Of a stretch of 64,000 nt of DNA, positions 1 to 12,200 are shown piece by piece; the stretch's first letter is position 1, and each line of letters opens with the position of its first letter. Below the pieces are notes generated by a model. The model searched no databases. It saw nothing but the letters and a program-made list of their open reading frames with translations, and was not told the origin of the DNA. The translations under genes were made by a program, and so were the position numbers. Source of the stretch: Megaustenia siamemsis (Eukaryota > Mollusca > Gastropoda > Stylommatophora > Ariophantidae); the NCBI GenBank assembly GCA_032433765.1, contig JAVIAB010000041.1, positions 82,335,928-82,399,927 on the forward strand. Reading direction: 5' to 3'.

Positions 1-129
1 TGAATGATGTCATTGTTGGTGTCATCAATGTTTGATAGTGTTTTGTGATGGGACCAAGGAAACGTCCTGTTGTGGTGGACGGCATGGAACCAAACAATAT
101 TTGTGTCTGACATTGATTCACTTTCACAG
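1..129 (+). other. 3' end of the intron upstream of exon A
   Basis: No coding signal was seen. It ends in a pyrimidine-rich acceptor (gattcactttcacag). No tandem repeat is visible in this short piece. Confidence 0.6.
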
Positions 130-221
130 ATCCGGACGGGTGTCTGGGAGAAGTTCCACAAAGCATCCTTGATGATGAGGAGGCAGAGATTACCCAGATA
201 CTCCAGCAGTCAGTCGACCTG
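130..221 (+). CDS. DDX54: DDX54 exon A (first in window)
   Basis: The acceptor is ctttcacag ending at 129. The exon opens with two bases that finish a codon and then reads PDGCLGEVPQSILDDEEAEI and on to QSVDL, ending in phase 0 at 221. The donor is GTTAGT at 222. It matches the family segment DGVFGRVPQS-like that follows the helicase core. The donor is also the first base of the 50 bp repeat that fills the next intron. Confidence 0.85.
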
Positions 222-3200
222 GTTAGTTTCCTGACATTTTGCTGTAATTATACATGTTGTCTGTGGGACTGGTTAGTTTCCTGACATTTTCCTGTAATTA
301 TACATGTTGTCTGTAGGACTGGTTAGTTTCCTGACATTTTGCTGTAATTATACATGTTGTCTGTAGGACTGGTTAGTTTCCTGATATTTTGCTGTAATTA
401 TACATGTTGTCTGTAGGACTGGTTAGTTTCCTGATATTTTGCTATAATTATACATGTTGTCTGTAGGACTGGTTAGTTTCTTGACATTTTGCTGTAATTA
501 TACATGTTGTCTGTGGGATTGGTTAGTTTCCTGACATTTTACTGTAATTATACGTGTTGTCTGTGGGATTGGTTAGTTTCCTGACATTTTACTGTAATTA
601 TACATGTTGTCTGTGGGACTGGTTAGTTTCCTGGCAATATTTTACTGTAATTATACATGTTGTGTGTGGGACTGGTTAGCTTCCTGACAATATTTTACTG
701 TAATTATACATGTTGTCTGTGGGACTGGTTATTATCCTGGCAATATTTTACTGTAATTATACATGTCTGTGGGACTGGTTATTATCCTGGCAATATTTTA
801 CTGTAATTATGCGTGTTGTCTGTGGGACTGGTTATTATCCTGGCAATATTTTACTGTAATTGTACGTGTTGTCTGTGGGACTGGTTATTATCCAGGCAAT
901 ATTTTACTGTAATTATACGTGTTGTCTGTGGGACTGGTTAGCTTCCTGACAATATTTTACTATAATTATACGTGTTGTCTGTGGGACTGGTTATTATCCT
1001 GGCAATATTTTACTGTAATTATACGTGTTATCTGTGGGACTGGTTAGCTTCCTGACAATATTTTACTGTAATTATACGTGTTGTCTGTGGGACCGGTTAG
1101 CTTCCTGACAATATTTTACTGTAATTATACATGTTGTCTGTGGGACTGGTTAGCTTCCTGGCAATATTTTACTGTAATTATACATGTTGTCTGTGGGACT
1201 GGTTAGCTTCCTGGCAATATTTTACTGTAATTATACATGTTGTCTGTGGGACTGGTTAGCTTCCTGGCAATATTTTACTGTAATTATACATGTTGTCTGT
1301 GGGACTGGTTAGCTTCCTGGCAATATTTTACTGTAATTATACATGTCTGTGGGACTGGTTAGCTTCCTGACAATATTTTACTGTAATTATACATGTCTGT
1401 GGGACTGGTTAGCTTCCTGACAATATTTTACTGTAATTATACATGTTGTCTGTGGGACCGGTTAGCTTCCTGACAATATTTTACTGTAATTATACATGTT
1501 GTCTGTGGGACTGGTTAGCTTCCTGGCAATATTTTACTGTAATTATACATGTTGTCTGTGGGACTGGTTAGCTTCCTGGCAATATTTTACTGTAATTATA
1601 CATGTTGTCTGTGGGACTGGTTAGCTTCCTGGCAATATTTTACTGTAATTATACATGTTGTCTGTGGGACTGGTTAGCTTCCTGGCAATATTTTACTGTA
1701 ATTATACATGTCTGTGGGACTGGTTAGCTTCCTGACAATATTTTATGCCTCCATGTCCCCCTATACACTCGCTTGTGCTACATTCTGATCACGTGGCAGT
1801 GGTTGAGGCTTTGTTGATGAGGAGGGCACCACATTTATCTTTGTCTGCTTGACTTTCTACTCTTTTAGTGAACTGACTCACAGTTATGTAAATTGACCTA
1901 CCATTATGTGAACTGACTCACAGTTATGTAAATTGACCTACCATTATGTGAGCTGACTCACAGTTATGTAAATTGACCTACCATTATGTGAACTGACTCA
2001 CAGTTATGTAAATTGACCTATCATGTGAACTGACTCTCAGTTATGTAAATTGACCTATCATTATGTCAAATGACTTAATTGATTTATCATTATGTTAGCT
2101 GTTTTTATTGTTATGTGAACAGTAAATTGAGCTATCATTATGTGAACTGACTTAATTGACTTATTGTTATGTAAATTGACTTACATTATGTGAAGGGTTT
2201 ACTATTATTTGAATTGACTTATAGTTATGCAAATTGACATATTATGTGAACTGACTTAATTGACTTATCATTATGTGAACTGACTTACCATTGTGTGAAC
2301 TGACTGTAACAGGCTTACGTTATGTAAATTGACCTACTGTTATGTAAATCCACTTATCATTATGTAAATTGACTTATTGTAGTGTGAACTGACTGATTGC
2401 TGTGTGAAGTGACTGATTGCTATCTCATGAGCTACTCTATATTTCTACTCTTGACTGTCATGCAGAACAACCAGGTGCGGGTCTGTGCCAATGCCTACAA
2501 GAAGTACTGCAGGTCAAGGCCAGCCCCAGCACACGAGTCCATCAAGAGGGTTAGGACAATGGTGACAGATGCGATCAAGTTGGGCATCCATCCTTTATTC
2601 TGTAGGTATTTTGTTTGTGGGTCAGTTTCTCATAGGGGACAACACACACAATCACACAGGAAGGGCACAGTGTTGATATGTTGTCAAACATTACATTAGC
2701 AGACTTTGACACACAGACAAACATTAGCAGACTTTGTCACTCAGACAAACATTAGCAGACTTTGACAAACAGACAAACATTAGCAGACTTTGACACTCAG
2801 ACAAACATTAGCAGACTTTGACACTCAGACAAGCATTAGCAGACTTTGACACTCAGACAAACATTAGCAGACTTTGACACACAGACAAACATTAGCAGAC
2901 TTTGACAAACAGACAAACATTAGCAGACTTTGACACTCAGACAAGCATTAGCAGACTTTGACACTCAGACAAACATTAGCAGACTTTGACACACAGACAA
3001 ACATTAGCAGACTTTGACACACAGACAAACATTAGCAGACTTTGACACACAGACAAACATTAGCAGACTTTGACACTCAGACAAACATTAGCAGACTTTG
3101 ACACACAGACAAACATTAGCAGACTTTGACACTCAGACAAACATTAACAGACTTTGACACACAGACAAACATTAGCAGACTTTGACACTCAGACAAACAT

Positions 3201-6200
3201 TAGCAGACTTTGACACACAGACAAACATTAGCAGACTTTGACACTCAGACAAACATTAACAGACTTTGACACACAGACAAACATTAGCAGACTTTGACAC
3301 TCAGACAAACATTAACAGACTTAGACACACAGACAGTGCACACATACATATGTTGGTGTGCTTGACTCAGTCCTCCTGTGTGACCAACAGGTTACCAAGA
3401 TCTCGATGAGAGGGACACCAGACTGGTCATGCTGAATGCCCTCAAGAGTTACAAGCCTAAAACTGTAAGTTCTGCTCCAGGTCCTGTTACCAGGGTCTCA
3501 ATGTGTGAAGTTAACCTCTAGAAAACTTATACTGCCTCCATCATTTACCTCTTGCTCTTGAAAAATGCTTTTTTCTAGACTTGTTTTGTTACCAATAGTT
3601 CTTCATCCTTTTTCTGTCAAATTCTGATAACTCAAAAATGTATTATATATAGAGCAGAGAATAAACTGTATTTTCCTCTCTACTACACTTAGATCAAATA
3701 GAGCAGAGAATCAACTGTATTTTCCTCTCTACTACACTTAGATCAAATAGAGCAGAGAATCAACTGTATTTTCCTCTCTACCACACTGAGATCAAATAGA
3801 GCAGAGAATCAACTTTATTTTCCTCTCTACCACACTTAGATCAAATAGAACAGAGAATCAACTTTATTTTCCTCTCTACCACACTTAGATCAAATAGAAC
3901 AGAGAATCAACTGTATTTTCCTCTCTACTACACTTAGATCAAATAGAGCAGAGAATCAACTGTATTTTCCTCTCTACTACACTTAGATCAAATAGAACAG
4001 AGAATCAACTGTATTTTCCTCTCTACTACACTTAGATCAAATAGAGCAGAGAATCAACTGTATTTTCCTCTCTACTACACTTAGATCAAATAGAGCAGAG
4101 AATCAACTGTATTTTCCTCTCTACCACACTTAGATCAAATAGAACAGAGAATCAACTGTATTTTCCTCTCTACTACACTTAGATCAAATAGAGCAGAGAA
4201 TCAACTGTATTTTCCTCTCTACCACACTGAGATCAAATAGAACAGAGAATAAACTGTATTTTCCTCTCTACCACACTGAGATCAAATAGAACAGAGAATA
4301 AACTGTATTTTCCTCTCTACCACACTGAGATCAAATAGAGCAGAGAATAAACTGTATTTTCCTCTCTACCACACTGAGATCAAATAGAACAGAGAATAAA
4401 CTGTATTTTCCTCTCTACCACACTGAGATCAAATAGAGCAGAGAATCAACTTTATTTTCCTCTCTACCACACTGAGATCAAATAGAGCAGAGAATCAACT
4501 TTATTTTCCTCTCTACCACACTGAGATCAAATAGAACAGAGAATAAACTTTATTTTCCTCTCTACCACACTGAGATCAAATAGAGCAGAGAATAAACTTT
4601 ATTTTCCTCTCTACCACACTGAGATCAAATAGAGCAGAGAATAAACTTTATTTTCCTCTCTACCACACTGAGATCAAATAGAGCAGAGAATCAACTTTAT
4701 TTTCCTCTCTACCACACTGAGATCAAATAGAGCAGAGAATCAACTTTATTTTCCTCTCTACCACACTGAGATCAAATAGAGCAGAGAATCAACTTTATTT
4801 TCCTCTCTACCACACTGAGATCAAATAGAACAGAGAATAAACTTTATTTTCCTCTCTACCACACTGAGATCAAATAGAGCAGAGAATAAACTTTATTTTC
4901 CTCTCTACCACACTGAGATCAAATAGAGCAGAGAATCAACTTTATTTTCCTCTCTACCACACTGAGATCAAATAGAGCAGAGAATCAACTTTATTTTCCT
5001 CTCTACCACACTGAGATCAAATAGAGCAGAGAATCAACTTTATTTTCCTCTCTACCACACTGAGATCAAATAGAGCAGAGAATCAACTTTATTTTCCTCT
5101 CTACCACACTGAGATCAAAGTTTGGATTTTTAAAGAAATCTTGAAGCTCTGATTAGTACTGATTAAAATCCTAATGGTGGACAAATGTGCGCTGTTGTAC
5201 TTGCTTCATCGCTGACAGAAAGGTGTTTGGTATCCCCCTTCCCCCCAACAAATTCAATAGTACAATGCAATAGTGGGTGGAGTCTCTTCTTGCATTTCTT
5301 GAATCAATCAAAGTGTTGACTTGTTGTTATTTGTACATGATAAGTTTTTGTGGCAACTTTTGTGTCGCTGTTTTTGTTCTTATATACTTGTTTCATCTAT
5401 AGATGTAGTTTTTGTATTTTATATTGACATCTGGTCAATTAAAAACTGCTACACCGCTAGTGGTGAAATTTAGCAACACGTAAACGTTTTTTACGTGAAG
5501 ATCGATTCATCCATTGATTTTATATGATTTTTTTGTTCTTCATTGTTTTGTGTTGATGAAGGGTGAATGTCATAGTTTATCACATTCAGTATCTGAAGTT
5601 AGCCAGGGTGAATGTCATAGTTTATCACATTCAGTATCTGAAGTTAGCCAGGGTGAATGTCATAGTTTATCACATTCAGTATCTGAAGTTAGCCAGGTGA
5701 ATGTCATAGTTTATCACATTCAGTATCTGAAGTTAGCCAGGGTGAATGTCATAGTTTATCACATTCAGTATCTGAAGTTAGCCAGGGTGAATGTCATAGT
5801 TTATCACATTCAGTATCTGAAGTTAGCCAGGGTGAATGTCGTAGTTTATCACATTCAGTATTTGAAGTTAGCCAGGGTGACTGAATGCTGTAGTTCTGAA
5901 AGAATGAATGATGATGTTTTGTTATGTTTGATGATATAATAAATGTTTGATAGTTCATTGAAAGATAGCTTGTTGCTAACCGTATGTTGTGTCTCTATCG
6001 ATAGCTTGTTGCTAACTGTATGTTGTGTCTCTATTGATAGCTTGTTGCTAACTGTATGTTGTGTCTCTATTGATAGCTTGTTGCTAACTGTATGTTGTGT
6101 CTCTATTGATAGCTTGTTGCTAACTGTATGTTGTGTCTCTATTGATAGCTTGTTGCTAACTGTATGTTGTGTCTCTATTGATAGCTTGTTGCTAACTGTA

Positions 6201-9200
6201 TGTTGTGTCTCTATTGATAGCTTGTTGCTAACTGTATGTTGTGTCTCTATTGATAGCTTGTTGCTAACTGTATGTTGTGTCTCTATTGATAGCTTGTTGC
6301 CAACTGTATGTTGTGTCTCTATTGATAGCTTGTTGCTAACTGTATGTTGTGTCTCTATTGATAGCTTGTTGCTAACTGTATGTTGTGTCTCTATTGATAG
6401 CTTGTTGCTAACTGTATGTTGTGTCTCTATCGATAGCTTGTTGCTAACTGTATGTTGTGTCTCTATTGATAGCTTGTTGCTAACTGTATGTTGTGTCTCT
6501 ATTGATAGCTTGTTGCTAACCGTATGTTGTATCTCTATTGATAGCTTGTTGCTAACTGTATGTTGTATCTCTATTGATAGCTTGTTGCTAACTGTATGTT
6601 GTGTCTCTATTGATAGCTTGTTACTAACTGTATGTTGTGTCTCTATTGATAGCTTGTTGCTAACCGTATGTTGTGTCTCTATTGATAGCTTGTTGCTAAC
6701 CGTATGTTGTGTCTCTATTGATAGCTTGTTGCTAACCGTATGTTGTGTCTCTATCATCCCAAGACCATCTTTGAAATCAACAGCACCAGCAAGAAATCTG
6801 GCTTGGAAGTCATGAAAGCCAAACGGGCACAGCATGAGCAGATCCTCATCAGCAACGAGGCTCGTAGGAGAGACAAACATGGTAGAGAGCTGTTGACATC
6901 ATCTTTCTCAGTTCCAAAAAGTGAGAACAGGGACAAGCAAACTGTGGGAGAAGCTGACCAGGAAGATATTGATGTATGTTGGTGTTTGTTTGAGAAATAT
7001 CTTGTCTCTGGTGTTTTGTTTTAGAAATGTCCGTCCCCCTCCCAACTTATAGTGAGAGCATTGTAAAAAAAAAAAAAAAGTCAAGAGCCCTGTCACACCA
7101 AGTGGCATATATGGAATATGGTGTTAGTGACCATCAATTTTACAGACCTTCGGCGCATGATTTTTGGGGTAATGTGGTGGGTATTATCCCCATGCCGCTT
7201 TACTTTCCCAGAACAAATCAGGTACCCATTTAAGAGTGAGAGCATTGATCTGGTGTTAAAGAATGACATTAATGGAGATCTCTGGGAGAGTTTCTAGACT
7301 CAGTTATATTGGCCTGCTTGATTCAGGCTTGTTTCTTCTTTACAATGAGTGAATCTTAAATGTTGATTGTTGGTTCTTTACAATGAGTGAATCTTAAATG
7401 TTGATTGTTGGTTCTTTACAATGAGTGAATCTTAAATGTTGATTGTTTGTTTTCTACATCAGTTCTAATTTGTTTCTTCATCTTGGAGTATGTCAATCCG
7501 TGTCTTGCTTGTTCTATATCAGTCTGTCTTTTGTCACATCAATAGGATGTTCTTCAGACTAGTCTGTAATTAGTCGCAATAAGTTGTTTGTTATTCAGGC
7601 TAGTCTGTATTTGGCTGTATCGTGTTGTGTTTTCTTCAGACTGCTCTGTCTTTGATCACATCATGTTGTATGTTCTTTATACCAAGCTGTCTTTGATCAC
7701 ATCATGTTGTATGTTCTTTATACCAAGCTGTCTTTGATCACATCATGTTGTATGTTCTTTATACCAAGCTGTCTTTAATCACATCATGTTGTATGTTCTT
7801 TATACCAAGCTGTCTTTGATCACATCATGTTGTATGTTCTTTATACCAAGCTGTCTTTGATCACATCATGTTGTATGTTCTTTATACCAGGCTGTCTTTG
7901 ATCACATCATGTTGTATGTTCTTTATACCAAGCTGTCTTTGATCACATCATGTTGTATGTTCTTTATACCAAGCTGTCTTTGATCACATCATGTTGTATG
8001 TTCTTTATACCAAGCTGTCTTTTATCACATCATGTTGTATGTTCTTTATACCAAGCTGTCTTTGATCACATCAAGTTATATGTTCTTGATATTAGGCTGT
8101 CTTTGATCATGTCATGTTGTATGTTCTTTATACCAAGCTGTCTTTGATCACATCATGTTGTATGTTCTTTATACCAAGCTGTCTTTAATCACTTCATGTT
8201 GTATGTTCTTTATACCAAGCTGTCTTTGATCACATCATGTTGTATGTTCTTTATACCAAGCTGTCTTTTATCACATCATGTTGTATGTTCTTGATATTAG
8301 GCTGTCTTTTATCACATCATGTTGTATGTTCTTTATACCAAGCTGTCTTTTATCACATCATGTTGTATGTTCTTTATACCAAGCTGTCTTTTATCACATC
8401 ATGTTGTATGTTCTTTATACCAAGCTGTCTTTAATCACATCAAGTTATATGTTCTTTATACCAAGCTGTCTTTGATCACATCATGTTATATGTTCTTTAT
8501 ACCAAGCTGTCTTTGATCACATCATGTTATATGTTCTTCATACCAGGCTGTCTTTGGTCATGTCATGTTGTATGTTCTTTATACCAAGCTGTCTTTGATC
8601 ACATCAAGTTATATGTTCTTTATACCAAGCTGTCTTTGGTCATGTCATGTTGTATGTTCTTCATACCAGGCTGTCTTTGATCACATCAAGTTATATGTTC
8701 TTGATATTAGGCTGTCTTTGATCATGTCATGTTGTATGTTTTTCATACCAGGCTGTCTTTGATCACATCAAGTTATATGTTCTTGATATTAGGCTGTCTT
8801 TGATCATGTCATGTTGTATGTTTTTCATACCAGGCTGTCTTTGGTCATGTGCTGTCTTCCAAATCAAAGTGCAACTCTTCCCTACAAGATGGGAGACACA
8901 AGAAGTCATCCGATGTGATAGACAAGGAGAACTACATCCACTACAGACCTTCTGACTTTGCGACTGAGAGGGGGTAGGTCTGTTGTCACAAGTTTCATGT
9001 TGTTGGATTTTGTGGAATTGACAGCTCTTGGAAAAAACCCACAAATAAAGAACAGAAAACACAGCCAACAATAGACAGACTGAACTAGGATCGAACCCAT
9101 ACTCCTTGCCACTAGAGAGCTGCTTATTTAAGCGCACTGTTAGCTCAGCAGCGAAAAACTGACAGAACTTACACACATACATAATTTATAGAACATAATT

Positions 9201-12200
9201 GTTTTTATGTGTTTCCTGTTAACAAGTATAAGCCACACTCACACAAATACTTGCTTCTGTGACTTCCGGCTCCGAAATAGTGAAATAGAGCATGTGTTTC
9301 ATTGATCATTGCAGGATTTCATTTGGAGATTGATCAATTTCAGCTCCCTAATGTAGATCACTCCTTTAACGTCAATCAGAGGTTCAACTTCATGGATTCA
9401 TGCTGGTGCTATGGGGTTTGTGCACCTGGCAGAGGTCCTTTTCTATGAATCTGATGCTGAGAATATGGGCACCCTCAATTGTGAAGTTGTACTTATTAAA
9501 TCTTGAGAGCAGTTCATAAATCGCTGTTGGATTGTTCAGGGCTGATTACTGTTAGTTCCTTTATGTAGATCGCTGTGCCAAGTCAACCGTTGGTTCCACT
9601 TTAATGATTCTGCGCCAGCATTATGGTGTTCGTGCATCTGGCTGCAGCCTATAAAGTGAATCAAGCGTTGTCGATGAATCCATTGATGACAAAAGTTGTG
9701 CGTGCTACATCATAATGATGGCTATAGATATACCCATAACTGTACATGAAACAGGGAGTTAACAAGGAGCAAAGAGTGGAACAGATCTATTCACGGACGG
9801 CAATGAAGTTAGTATGTTGTTGCACAGTTCGCAACAGAGAACAAGTTGAGACAGTGTGTGCAATGGTGCACCAAGTGAAACTTTAGGAGAAGTGTGACGT
9901 GAGCGGAGAGAGTCGGGGTTGGCAACAAGAACGTCAGTAGGAGACGAACGTGCAAGGGTGAACAAGGCCAAGTTCAGTGGATTATGTAGTGGAACAGTTG
10001 AATTGTGATTGAGTTCACAACGTCATCTTCATCAGACAGATGAGGATGAAAATGTAGTTGGGCAAGTTGCCGCAACGAACAAAGTGGTGGCAGTTCTTGA
10101 GTAACTCACATCAATGTAGGCTTCAAGAGAAGCAGCGAGTTGAAAGGTAGTGCTCTCAGTAGCATCTACGACCAGTCTAGTGACAATAGAAAGGAGAATA
10201 GCTTTCTAGAAGCCTATCAACCAGGACAGGGCTCGACACGGAGTATGAGGCTCTAGCAGACAACAAGGTAGGCGAAGGGAGTGAACTCAATATCGCTGAT
10301 TCATGAGTAGCAACCTAGCTGCTGTGGGACACTAGGGACATAATCCTAAACACTGCTGTTAAAGGGAGATAGGAGAGGCCCGAGTGGCGAGAGATCGGGC
10401 AGCTTTATAACTGGGTAGTGTTATTGAACAATGCTAGTGTTATTGAACGCCTCAAAAGTGAGCGGCAACTATATGTGAGAGTGCAAGCAGAATATTGAAA
10501 TTGTAAAATTCAATGAAATTTGTGAAGTGGAGATTGTCAAGAATAAAACTACAGGTGAGTGTTTCTTTCATCTGGTGTTTAGTCAATGACTGTTCGAGTG
10601 TGAGCTGTACTTTGTCTGTCACTGGCGGAGAACGAAATTGGGTTGTAAATAACCGAAGGCGTAAAACTAACAGCGTGAAGTACAACGGCACGATCAACCC
10701 GGCCAAGGGGTGTTATACAGGGGCAGAATCAAACACAGCTACAGTTGGAGCAGTGGCCAGCCATCGCAGGCAGAGGTCGACTCGGCGTGTCAGTTCACAC
10801 AGGCAGCTCACCCATCTTCGAGCGAAGCCCAATCACTTGAATCACCTTTTGTTTTTTAGCTTCCACATGTAAAATTAGGCCATCAGATTTTGATGATATT
10901 GTGGGATATTTAGGTTTGATTCAACTAGAGGTGATAGTGTGACAGTTATTCCAATGATTTGAAATACTGTACGTCTTTTGAAGAATTTGTAACAATCAGA
11001 ATCAGACATCATGTGACAATGTAATGTACAAAACTACCTGTGTATGTGCCATATTGCTACAGTCAAGTACTACCTGTGTATGTGCCATATTGCTACAGTC
11101 AAGTACTACCTGTGTATGTGCCATATTGCTACAGTCAAGTACTACCTGTGTATGTGCCATATTGCTACAGTCAAGTACTACCTGTGTATGTGCCATATTG
11201 CTACAGTCAAGTACTACCTGTATGTGCCATATTGCAACAGTCAAGTACTACCTGTATGTGCCATATTGCAACAGTCAAGTACTACCTGTATGTGCCATAT
11301 TGCTACAGTCAAGTACTGCCTGTATGTGACATGTTGTTACAGTCAAGTACTACCTGTATGTGACATGTTGTTACAGTCAAGTACTACCTGTATGTGACAT
11401 GTTGCCAAAGTTAAGTACTACCTGTATGTGATATGTTGTTACAGTCAAGTACTACCTGTATGTGACATGTTGCCAAAGTTAAGTACTACCTGTATGTGAC
11501 ATGTTGTTACAGTCAAGTACTACCTGTATGTGACATGTTGCCAAAGTTAAGTACTACCTGTAAGTGACATGTTGCTACAGTCAAGTACTACCTGTAAGTG
11601 ACATGTTGCTACAGTCAAGTACTACCTGTATGTGACATGTTGCTACAGTCAAGTACTACCTGTAAGTGACATGTTGCTACAGTCAAGTACTACCTGTAAG
11701 TGACATGTTGCTACAGTCAAGTACTACCTGTATGTGATATGTTGCTACAGTCAAGTACTACCTGTAAGTGATATGTTGCTACAGTCAAGTACTACCTGTA
11801 TGTGATATGTTGCTACAGTCAAGTACTACCTGTAAGTGACATGTTGCTACAGTCAAGTACTACCTGTATGTGATATGTTGCTACAGTCAAGTACTACCTG
11901 TAAGTGACATGTTGCTACAGTCAAGTACTACCTGTAAGTGACATGTTGCTACAGTCAAGTACTACCTGTAAGTGATATGTTGCTACAGTCAAGTACTACC
12001 TGTATGTGATATGTTGCTACAGTCAAGTACTACCTGTATGTGATATGTTGCTACAGTCAAGTACTACCTGTAAGTGACATGTTGCTACAGTCAAGTACTA
12101 CCTGTAAGTGACATGTTGCCAAAGTTAAGTACTATCTGTATGTGACATGTTGCCAAAGTCAAGTACTACCTGTATGTGATATGTTGCTACAGTCAAGTAC

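Noticed and set aside
5855..6880. Frames of 341 (minus) and 290 (plus) codons
   Set aside because: 36 bp and 45 bp repeats in a DDX54 intron. The plus-strand end overlaps exon D in the wrong frame.
8711..8973. Alternative exon 5 start three repeat units upstream
   Set aside because: AG|GCT exists at 8711 and is in frame by length, but the frame meets TGA within the repeats.
9759..9971. 70-codon minus-strand frame in intron 5
   Set aside because: No family resemblance, no splice or start context, and similar short frames are expected by chance.
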